Of a DNA stretch of 64,000 nucleotides, positions 17,692-24,704 are shown piece after piece. Each line of letters starts with the position of its first letter. Positions within the stretch are counted from its first letter, which is position 1. The notes under the pieces were generated by a model, which was given only the letters and a program-made list of their open reading frames with translations, was not told the DNA's origin and searched no databases. The translations under genes and the position numbers were made by a program. Source of the stretch: Amycolatopsis cihanbeyliensis (GTDB lineage: Bacteria > Actinomycetota > Actinomycetes > Mycobacteriales > Pseudonocardiaceae); the NCBI RefSeq assembly GCF_006715045.1, contig NZ_VFML01000002.1, positions 372,001 to 436,000 on the forward strand. Direction: 5' to 3'.

Positions 17692-18635
17692 GCTGCCTCT
17701 CCAATCCGCTCCGCCGCGCGTAGCCGCACAGAGCTCGCGCGCGGGTTCTGCCGCATCTCCGTCTCGTCCGCCTTCTCCGCACCCCTGGTCAGCAGCCGCA
17801 GCTGTGGCCCATGGCCCGGCAGCTCGACCGGCAGCCCTTCCGGGGTGCGGGACGTGGCGAGCTCGGCGAAGGCACGCTTCACCATCCGGTCCTCCAGCGA
17901 GTGGTAGGACTCGACGACGATCCGGCCACCGACGGCCAGCGCCGCCAGCGCGGCCGGGATGGCGGCCCGCAGCACCTCCAGCTCGCCGTTCACCTCGATG
18001 CGCAGTGCCTGGAAGGTGCGCTTGGCCGGGTGCCCCCCTGTCCGCCTGCTCGGCGCGGGCACCTGGTCGTACAGCAGCCGCACCAGCCGCTCACTGCGGT
18101 CGAACGGCTGCCGTTGCCGCTCCGCCACGACCGCCTTGGCGATCCGGGCTGCGAACCGTTCCTCGCCGTAGTCCCGCAGTACTCTGGTCAGTTCGGTGGC
18201 GGGATAGGTGTTCAGCACGTCGGCCGCGGTCGGTCCGGAGGTCGCGTCCATCCGCATGTCCAGCGGCGCGTCCCTGGCGTAGGAGAAACCACGCTCGGTA
18301 CGGTCGAGCTGCATCGACGACACGCCGAGATCGAACAACACACCGTCCACACGGGACAGACCGAACTCGGCCAGCACCTGGGGCATCCGGTCGTAGACGG
18401 CGTGTACGAAATGGACTCGGTCGCCGTGCCGGGCCAGCCGCTCGGCGGACCGCTCGAGTGCGGCGGGATCGGTGTCCAGTGCGATGACCCGCAAGCCGGG
18501 ATGCGCGGACAGCAGGGCGTCGGCATGACCACCGAGCCCGACCGTCGCGTCGACCAGCACGGCCTCCCGGTCGGCGAGCGCGGGGGCGAACAGGGCGAGC
18601 ACGCGCTCCGCCAGCACCGGTAGATGCTCGGTCAC
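17688..18635 (-). CDS. rsmH: 16S rRNA (cytosine(1402)-N4)-methyltransferase
   Basis: RsmH (MraW) methylates C1402 of 16S rRNA. The 315-residue protein has the family N-terminus [15 protein letters not shown], the SAM-binding motif [25 protein letters not shown], and the [13 protein letters not shown] motif. The GTG at 18635 is preceded by GGAAGGGGG and matches the family start. It follows mraZ after a 242-bp leader that could fold, and its stop overlaps ftsL (ATGA). Confidence 0.95.
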   Translation of the reverse strand: MTEHLPVLAERVLALFAPALADREAVLVDATVGLGGHADALLSAHPGLRVIALDTDPAALERSAERLARHGDRVHFVHAVYDRMPQVLAEFGLSRVDGVLFDLGVSSMQLDRTERGFSYARDAPLDMRMDATSGPTAADVLNTYPATELTRVLRDYGEERFAARIAKAVVAERQRQPFDRSERLVRLLYDQVPAPSRRTGGHPAKRTFQALRIEVNGELEVLRAAIPAALAALAVGGRIVVESYHSLEDRMVKRAFAELATSRTPEGLPVELPGHGPQLRLLTRGAEKADETEMRQNPRASSVRLRAAERIGEAA

Positions 18636-18698
18636 GGCCAACCCCCCTTCCGCAGTCCTGGCGCCCGACCGACGGCCCGTGGCGTCGCCGCCCTCACC

Positions 18699-18788
18699 GA
18701 TGCCGTCAGGTCTCCGCCCGCCCGCTGTGGACCTGGTGCCGGGGAAGGTGCACCAGGGCCACTGAGCGGACAGAGGCCTCACGGCATC
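18699..18788 (-). ncRNA. Structured leader upstream of rsmH, mraW-motif-like
   Basis: On the minus strand, between mraZ and rsmH, GATGCCGT (18788-18781) can pair with ACGGCATC (18706-18699). Inside lies a 17-bp hairpin: CCGCT and GTGG pair with CCAC and AGCGG, and CCTGGTGC pairs with GCACCAGG, closing the loop ACCTTCCCCG. The mraW RNA motif is known as a structured element upstream of this gene in Actinobacteria. Location and the conserved-looking loop agree with it, but I matched from memory and could not run the covariance model. Confidence 0.6.
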
Positions 18789-18877
18789 CGCGTCCACCAT
18801 CTCCGGGCCGCGCCGGCTCCCCTCACGCCGCCCGCGACCCCCGCCCCCCGACGGCGGGGGTGCGGACGGCCGCGCGA

Positions 18878-19309
18878 CTAGAACACGCCCGGCAGTACTT
18901 CCTCCTGCGCTTTCGCGTAGCTCTCCTCGTGTTCCTCCAGGTAGACCTCCCACGCCTGGGAGTCCCAGATCTCCAACCTGGTGATCGCACCGATCACCAC
19001 GCACTCCTTGTTCAGCCCGGCATAGCGCCGCAGCTCGGGCGCGATCGCGATGCGCCCCTGCCCGTCCGGGCGTTGTTCGTCGGTACCGGCGAACAGGTAC
19101 CGCTGGTAGGCCCGAACCGCCTCGTTGGTGAACGGGGCCTCGGCGACCTTGCGCGCCATCTGCTCGAACTCGGCACGCGGGAAGACGTAGAGGCAGTGAT
19201 CCTGTCCCTTGGTGATCATCAGCCCACCCGCCAACGCGTCCCGGAACTTCGCAGGCAACGTGAGCCGCCCTTTGTCGTCCAGTTTCGGGGTGTGGGTGCC
19301 GAGAAACAT
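18878..19309 (-). CDS. mraZ: Transcriptional regulator MraZ
   Basis: MraZ is a SpoVT/AbrB-fold DNA-binding protein that regulates the dcw cluster. The 143 residues start [19 protein letters not shown] and contain the second repeat with [13 protein letters not shown]; both DXXGR motifs are present. The ATG at 19309 matches the family start. Repeated GTGG boxes in its own promoter indicate autoregulation. The gene heads the mraZ-rsmH-ftsL-ftsI unit. Confidence 0.95.
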   Translation of the reverse strand: MFLGTHTPKLDDKGRLTLPAKFRDALAGGLMITKGQDHCLYVFPRAEFEQMARKVAEAPFTNEAVRAYQRYLFAGTDEQRPDGQGRIAIAPELRRYAGLNKECVVIGAITRLEIWDSQAWEVYLEEHEESYAKAQEEVLPGVF

Positions 19310-19390
19310 CGGCCGCCACCTCCCTACCGAACTCCGCCGTCCCGCCAGCGGCGGTTCCACCGAGATCGGCCACGGGGGCTCCCTTCCGCC

Positions 19391-19430
19391 CCACTGGCCA
19401 CCACCGTACCCCACTTTCCACCACAGTCAA
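19391..19430 (-). promoter_or_regulatory. mraZ promoter with four MraZ-type boxes
   Basis: Reading the minus strand, TTGACT (19430-19425), a 16-bp spacer and TACGGT (19408-19403) form a near-consensus vegetative promoter about 95 bp upstream of the mraZ ATG. GTGG occurs at 19424, 19414, 19404 and 19394, exactly 10 bp apart, so all boxes lie on one helical face and overlap the spacer, the -10 and the start region. MraZ is known to bind short G-rich repeats at 10-bp spacing. The rest of 19310-19643 shows no gene. Confidence 0.75.
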
Positions 19431-19643
19431 CGCTGAATGACACCAAAGAGGACTACTCTGTCGACGTTTTCGCAGGTCACAAAGGTGGCTTCCGGTGGGT
19501 GGTCGTGGGGGAACATCGCCGTCCCGGGTGATACCGCGGGCCCATATCGGGGGCGAGGACGGCGGGAAGGCGGCCCCTCGGCGGGCTCGCGGGCCGTGGT
19601 GGGGGTGGGTGGGAAGTCGGGTGGGCGAAGGTGGGGAGACCTG

Positions 19644-20399
19644 TTACCGCTCCAGGATGTCGGACAGCTTCCCGACCAGCCGCGCGCTGTCCGCGGGCGC
19701 GACACTCATCCAGTCCTGACCGCCCCGGCCGGGGGCCACGGTGCCGAGATAGGCACCGACGTCGGTGACGAACCAGCTCACCCCGCCCAGCCTGCGCACC
19801 TTGCCGCCGCGTTCCCGCGCCCGGACCGAGAACTGCCCCGCCCCGAACACCGGGCGCGCCTGGATCGCGAGTACCTCACGGGCCTGCTGCTGGTAGGGGG
19901 TGGACTTCTCGCCCTCCCCGCCCTCGTCGAACACCGGGTCCGTCATCCCGCCGCCGAGCCGCGCGGCGGGCAGGCTGATCCCGTAGCCGGGCCCGGGTTC
20001 CAGCTCGGGTAGGACCCCGACGGCAGCGGGCACCAGCTCGGTGTCCCGGATCTCCGACAGGCCGATCGTCTGCCGGGGCTGCACGGCGAGCACCGCCCGC
20101 GCTCCCCCGGCCGCAGCCACCGCGCGCAGCGGCTCGCCATCGGCGATATCGACCAGTGCCTCGCATTCCACGTACACCTCGGCCGTGGCCAGTGCGGCGA
20201 GCCGATCCTCCAGCACGGGGTCCAACCTGCCGTCCGCGAACAGCCCTCGCTCGGCCAGGTTGTCGTACACCGCGGCGCGGATATCGGTGCGCTCCTGCTC
20301 GGTCTCCCCGACGCTACGCACCGCGAGCGGTCCCGGTCGGGTGGAGTACCCGAGATCGGTCCAGAGGATGTCGAAGGCCGAGGCCGAGACCCGGATCAT
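19644..20399 (-). CDS. ESX secretion-associated protein EspG-like
   Basis: EspG proteins are cytosolic chaperones that bind PE/PPE-type substrates of type VII secretion systems. The 251 residues open with MIRVSASAFDILWTDLGYS and show the alternating helix and sheet pattern of the family, including LAVQPRQTIGLSEIRDTELV. It is the last gene of a four-gene unit with a PPE-like protein directly upstream, 3 bp away. The membrane ATPase EccC and the other core components are absent here. Confidence 0.8.
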   Translation of the reverse strand: MIRVSASAFDILWTDLGYSTRPGPLAVRSVGETEQERTDIRAAVYDNLAERGLFADGRLDPVLEDRLAALATAEVYVECEALVDIADGEPLRAVAAAGGARAVLAVQPRQTIGLSEIRDTELVPAAVGVLPELEPGPGYGISLPAARLGGGMTDPVFDEGGEGEKSTPYQQQAREVLAIQARPVFGAGQFSVRARERGGKVRRLGGVSWFVTDVGAYLGTVAPGRGGQDWMSVAPADSARLVGKLSDILER

Positions 20400-20402
20400 G
20401 AG

Positions 20403-20981
20403 TCAGTCCCCGGCGGGCCGGTCGCCGGTCAGGGTGGGTGGCGCGGCGAAGGCCGTGCGCGGCACGGCCGCCCGGAGCTCGGCATCCCGGTTGTTCATCA
20501 CGTCGACCGCCTTCTGCCGGGCCGCTTCGGCGTCCTCGCGCCGCTGCGCCAGCGCGTCGGACAGCCCGACCAGCGCCTGGATGTCCCCGCCGGCCGCGGC
20601 CTCGCGGATCATCGCGGCGGGGTCGTACGCGACCGGCTCCGGCATCTCGGCCCTGGCCCTGGCCGCGACCGAGGCCTGCTGGCTCACCGCCTCCGCGACC
20701 GCCGCCGAGATCTCCGCCGCCTCGTCGGACCAGCCGGCGGCCTTGTCCAGCACTCCGCGCAGGGCATCGCCCGCGGTGCCCTGCCACAGTTCCACGCTGC
20801 CGGTGGACAGGTTCCGCAGCTCCTGCGTGGACTCCCGCAGTCGCCCGGCCAGCTCGCCCCAATGCAGGCCGATCTCGCCGGCGGCGCTCGGATCATTGCC
20901 CGACTCGACCTCGTCCCGCATGGTCTCGTGCCGGTAGGACTCGTACCGCCTGTTCGGGGTCGGTATCGCCCGCTCGTTCAC
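20403..20981 (-). CDS. PPE/WXG-type helical protein
   Basis: A 192-residue helical protein with the turn motif WQGTAGDAL (W-x-G) near residues 66-74, preceded by the helix WGELAGRLRESTQELRNLS and followed by a second long helix. This is the helix-turn-helix hairpin of WXG100/PPE proteins. It lies immediately upstream of espG, its expected chaperone. It lacks an obvious YxxxD/E signal in the last few residues, so secretion is uncertain. Confidence 0.75.
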   Translation of the reverse strand: MNERAIPTPNRRYESYRHETMRDEVESGNDPSAAGEIGLHWGELAGRLRESTQELRNLSTGSVELWQGTAGDALRGVLDKAAGWSDEAAEISAAVAEAVSQQASVAARARAEMPEPVAYDPAAMIREAAAGGDIQALVGLSDALAQRREDAEAARQKAVDVMNNRDAELRAAVPRTAFAAPPTLTGDRPAGD

Positions 20982-21009
20982 GTGCGACGCACCTCCACTC
21001 CTCGGTCGG

Positions 21010-21636
21010 TCAGGGCAGCTTCGGTTCGATCAGCTCACCGGCGATCCTTGCCCGGCGGCAGGCCGAGTCGGTATCGGTGAAGTCGGTGTTGCTGACGTCG
21101 ATCTGCACGGTGGCCGAGTCCTCGGCCGGATCGCCGACGCCGATCAGCAGCGCGCAGGTGCCGTCGTCGGCCGCGCGGTCGGCGACCAGCAGCGCCTTGT
21201 GCGCACCGAGCTCGACCTCCTCGGTCGTGCCGGAGCCGGGGTCGATCCCGGCCAACCCGGTTCCGGCGTCCACGCTGACCAGCAGGCCGAATACCCCGGG
21301 CTCGGTCCAGTCACAGGCCGGCGCGTCCCCCACGGTCTTCTCCGTACCCAGCTCGGTCAGCCCGACCGTCGACCGGTCCACCGGGCCGAGCAGCTCGCAG
21401 GGCCGCAGGTCGGCGAGCGCGGGTTCGGCCTGCCGCGGGGTGTCCTCCGCGGCGCTCGAGGACACGACCAGTCCGCCGTCCGCGGGCCGGGCGTGACCCC
21501 GCGCGGACTCGGCGGCGCAGCCCGCGACCAGCGCGGCCAGCGCCAGCAGTGCCGGCACCGTGCCACCGGCTCGCGACGAGCGCGCGTTCCTGCGCTCACC
21601 ACGACGGGCCCCGGCCGTCCTCAGCCGCCGTGTCAT
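21010..21636 (-). CDS. DUF3558-type lipoprotein
   Basis: A 208-residue predicted lipoprotein. A basic N-terminus and a hydrophobic stretch lead to the lipobox LVAGC at about 37-41, with Cys41 the lipid attachment site. The mature part has the DUF3558 pattern, with LRPCELLGPVDRS, a second Cys in ACDW, and CALLIGV and CRRARI near the end. Members of this family are frequent next to ESX-associated genes in Pseudonocardiaceae. Function unknown. Confidence 0.8.
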   Translation of the reverse strand: MTRRLRTAGARRGERRNARSSRAGGTVPALLALAALVAGCAAESARGHARPADGGLVVSSSAAEDTPRQAEPALADLRPCELLGPVDRSTVGLTELGTEKTVGDAPACDWTEPGVFGLLVSVDAGTGLAGIDPGSGTTEEVELGAHKALLVADRAADDGTCALLIGVGDPAEDSATVQIDVSNTDFTDTDSACRRARIAGELIEPKLP

Positions 21637-21639
21637 GCG

Positions 21640-21999
21640 CTACCCACCCGAGCAGTCGACCCCGCCCGCGGCGGCGGCACTGTCCTCGTCCTGTTCCTCG
21701 TACCGCCGCAGCGCCCGGCTGATCTGCGCCTTGAGCTCCTCGAGCTCCCGGCCGAACCGGGTGAGCGACTCCACCGCGGAGCCGGTGTCGCCGATGCCGT
21801 ACTCGGCCATGAAATCGCCGACCTCGCCCGCGTACCCCTCGCCGAGGGGTACCCGTCTGCCGAGCGACTTGGCCTGCCTGACCATCTCGCCGACGACGTC
21901 CTGCAGCTGGCTGAGCCGTGTGAACGCGTCGGCGGCCAGCTCCGGGGCGACGGCGAACGCGGTGCCGTCCTTCGGGATCTGGATGCCAACGTCGGTCAT
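21640..21999 (-). CDS. Small ESX-associated helical protein
   Basis: A 119-residue protein that begins MTDVGIQIPKDGTAFAV and consists mainly of two helices, ending with an acidic tail (EEQDEDSAAAAGGVDCSGG). It is the first gene of the minus-strand unit that continues into the DUF3558, PPE-like and EspG genes, with a 3-bp gap to the next one. I infer an ESX-related role from context only. Confidence 0.65.
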   Translation of the reverse strand: MTDVGIQIPKDGTAFAVAPELAADAFTRLSQLQDVVGEMVRQAKSLGRRVPLGEGYAGEVGDFMAEYGIGDTGSAVESLTRFGRELEELKAQISRALRRYEEQDEDSAAAAGGVDCSGG

Positions 22000-22324
22000 G
22001 ATGTCCCGTTACGCCTCTCCGTAGCGGACCGAACTCGCATCGCAGCATAGGCCAGAACCCACCGTCATGGGAGGCCCCGGCTGAGTGTGTTCCGCCGAGG
22101 GTGCTCTCACCCGAACAGCCCAATCTGGTCGGTAACGTTGAGTGAGCACGGGGTTCCCTCCCCTAGTTCGCCCCGGTTTGACACACTTCGTGGGAAGCTG
22201 GCCTCCGCGAGGGCGGTCCCCGGTACACCGGAAACACTGGTGCGTCTCGGTTGCCTCGGCAGCCTCCGGCCGTGCGCCTCGCGCCCCAGCGACAACCGCA
22301 AGGGCTTCGGCACCAGGAGGTCGA
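22000..22324. other. Divergent intergenic region between the ESX-type unit and moxR
   Basis: 325 bp without a convincing gene. A perfect -35-like TTGACA lies at 22178-22183, but no -10 box follows at the right distance. TAACGT at 22133-22138 is a possible -10 without a partner. The moxR ribosome binding site AGGAGG is at 22315-22320. Nothing else stands out. Confidence 0.6.
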
Positions 22325-23398
22325 GTGACGTCGAGAACGCAGTCTGCTGCGCCCGGCGAACAGGTAACGCAACAGTCGCTCTACCCGGGTAGCGACGGCG
22401 GACCGCGGGACCAGGAAGGCACCGCGAGCCTCGAGGAGTTGCACGACGCCGCCCGCCGGATCACGGGCAACGTGGAGCGGGTGCTGGTCGGCAAGCCCGA
22501 GGTCGTGCGGATCGCGCTGGTCACCCTGCTCGCACAGGGGCACCTCCTGGTCGAGGACGTGCCGGGGGTCGGCAAGACCTCACTGGCCAAGGCGCTGGCC
22601 CGGTCGATCGACTGCTCGGTGAGCCGCGTCCAGTTCACCCCCGACCTGTTGCCGAGCGATGTCACCGGGGTGTCCATCTACAACCGGCAGACCGGAAACT
22701 TCGAGTTCCGCTACGGCCCGGTTTTCGCCAACATCGTGGTCGGCGACGAGATCAACAGGGCCTCCCCGAAGACCCAGTCGGCGCTGCTGGAGTGCATGGA
22801 GGAACAGCAGGTCACGGTGGACACCACCACCTACCACCTCGACGAGCCGTTCATGGTGATCGCCACCCAGAACCCGATCGAGATGGAGGGCACCTACGCC
22901 CTGCCCGAGGCGCAGCGGGACCGGTTCACCGCGCGGGTGTCCATCGGCTACCCCGACCCGCAGGCCGAGCTGGCCATGGTGGACGAGCACTCGGGGCACA
23001 ACCCGCTCGGCGAGCTGGAGCCAGTGTCCGACGCCGAGACGGTCAGCAGGCTGATCAGCGTCGTCCGTCGAGTGCACGTCGCGCCCGAGGTACGGCAGTA
23101 CGCCGTCGAACTGGTCAGTGCCACCCGGCAGGTCCCGGAGCTGCGACTGGGCGCCTCCCCCCGGGCCACCCTGCACCTGGTGCGGGCGGCGCGGGCGCAG
23201 GCCGCGCTCTCCGGCCGCGATTTCGTGGTGCCGGACGACCTGCACGCCGTCGCCGTTCCGGTGCTGGCGCACCGGCTGGTGCTCACCACCGAGGCACATG
23301 CCGCCCGCCGCTCGGCGACCGACGTCGTGCGCGCGGTGCTGCACCGCGTCCCCGTCCCGCACGGCAACGCGGCGGGCAACGGGCAGGTCCGGCGGTGA
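22325..23398 (+). CDS. MoxR-family AAA+ ATPase
   Basis: MoxR ATPases act as chaperones that help assemble metal- or stress-related complexes. The 357 residues show Walker A GVGKTSLAKAL, Walker B VVGDEINRA, and the sensor region ATQNPIEMEGTYALPEAQ. The GTG at 22325 has AGGAGG 4 nt upstream and gives a normal-length protein. It is the first gene of the MoxR, DUF58, transglutaminase operon, the usual gene triad. Confidence 0.92.
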   Translation: MTSRTQSAAPGEQVTQQSLYPGSDGGPRDQEGTASLEELHDAARRITGNVERVLVGKPEVVRIALVTLLAQGHLLVEDVPGVGKTSLAKALARSIDCSVSRVQFTPDLLPSDVTGVSIYNRQTGNFEFRYGPVFANIVVGDEINRASPKTQSALLECMEEQQVTVDTTTYHLDEPFMVIATQNPIEMEGTYALPEAQRDRFTARVSIGYPDPQAELAMVDEHSGHNPLGELEPVSDAETVSRLISVVRRVHVAPEVRQYAVELVSATRQVPELRLGASPRATLHLVRAARAQAALSGRDFVVPDDLHAVAVPVLAHRLVLTTEAHAARRSATDVVRAVLHRVPVPHGNAAGNGQVRR

Positions 23399-23432
23399 AC
23401 CGCGGCTTCGAGCACGGTCCAGGAGTCGGTAC

Positions 23433-24704
23433 ATGCTGCGCGCGCTGTCCGGACTGACCACCCGCGGTCGCTGCCTGCTCGCGGCCGGGGTCGCGGCCGC
23501 GGTCTGCGCGGCCGTACTGAACGAGCGGGACCTGCTCAGGGTGGCCCTGTTCGTCGTGGCCCTACCGCTGCTGATCGTGTTGTTCGTCGCGGCGACCAGG
23601 GTCCGGATCGGCGCCACCCGCACCCTGCTGCCCGAACGGGTCGCGGTCGGCCGCTCCGGTGAGGTGCAGCTCGAACTGTGGCGGAACGGCAGGTTGCCCG
23701 CCGGCGAGGTGATGCTGGAGGACGGCGTGCCCTACGCGCTCGGTGGTCGGCCCCGGTTCGTGGTGGAACACCTTCCGCACCACCGTCCGGTGGCCCTGCG
23801 CTACGCGCTGCAGCCGGTGCTGCGCGGCATCCAGCAGGTCGGACCACTGCGCGCCACCATCACCGACCCGTTCGGGTTGTGCGAGTTCGACCGGGAGCTG
23901 ATCGGGCACTCGCGGCTGGTCGTGGTGCCCACAGTGGTCGGGCTCTCCGGCCTGCCGATCGGCGCCGGGATCGGGTCCGGGGACGACGGCAGCATCCGGC
24001 TGCACGCCGGGCAGGGGGAGACCGACGCGATCGTGCGCCAGTACCGGCAGGGCGACGACCTGCGCAAGGTGCACTGGCCGTCCACCGCGCGGCGGGACGA
24101 GATCATGGTCCGGATCGAGGAGCGGCCCTGGCGCGGGGGGACCACCGTCCTGCTGGACCACCGCGCCGCCGCGCACCACGGCACCGGCCCGGCCGCCAGC
24201 CTGGAGTGGGCGGTGTCCTTCGGCGCCAGTGTGTGCCTGCACCTGCGCCGCGCCGGGCATCGGGTCCGGCTGGTCACCGAGCACGGCACCGTGCTGGCGG
24301 ACACCCCTGGCGAGGGCGGCGAGTACTACGACAACATCGTGCTCGACTCGCTCGCCGCGCTGCAGCCAGCACACCAGCGGGACATCACCACCGGCTACGA
24401 CCCCGCGCACGGGCAGGAGCTCATCGCGGTGCTCGGCACGGTGAGCAACGAGAGCGTGCACGAGTTGATCCGCTACCGCCCGCGCGGCACCCGCAGCCTC
24501 GCCGTGCTGCTGGACACGCCGGCCTGGGCGGGTGGCACCGGCGGCCCAGACCAACCGGGGTCGGTCGCCGAGTCCGCCACGCTGTTGCGCGCGGCCGGCT
24601 GGGGCGTGATCGTCGCCGGGCCGAGCAGCCCGATGCCCGAGGTCTGGTCCGGCCTGTGCACCAGCGCGGCCCGGCGCGGCTCGCTGATCGGCGGTGGCTC
24701 ATGA
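23433..24704 (+). CDS. DUF58 membrane protein
   Basis: A 423-residue protein with two membrane segments near the N-terminus (residues 17-50) followed by a soluble VWA-like DUF58 domain containing RQYRQGDDLRKVHWPSTARR. These proteins are partners of MoxR. The ATG at 23433 follows AGGAG with 8-nt spacing. It overlaps the next gene by 4 bp. Confidence 0.9.
   Translation: MLRALSGLTTRGRCLLAAGVAAAVCAAVLNERDLLRVALFVVALPLLIVLFVAATRVRIGATRTLLPERVAVGRSGEVQLELWRNGRLPAGEVMLEDGVPYALGGRPRFVVEHLPHHRPVALRYALQPVLRGIQQVGPLRATITDPFGLCEFDRELIGHSRLVVVPTVVGLSGLPIGAGIGSGDDGSIRLHAGQGETDAIVRQYRQGDDLRKVHWPSTARRDEIMVRIEERPWRGGTTVLLDHRAAAHHGTGPAASLEWAVSFGASVCLHLRRAGHRVRLVTEHGTVLADTPGEGGEYYDNIVLDSLAALQPAHQRDITTGYDPAHGQELIAVLGTVSNESVHELIRYRPRGTRSLAVLLDTPAWAGGTGGPDQPGSVAESATLLRAAGWGVIVAGPSSPMPEVWSGLCTSAARRGSLIGGGS

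Noticed and set aside
19437..20012. Plus-strand frame opposite the espG gene and the mraZ promoter
   Set aside because: Shadow of the EspG frame with no domain or ribosome binding site.
22178..22183. TTGACA as moxR promoter
   Set aside because: No -10 element at 16-19 bp.
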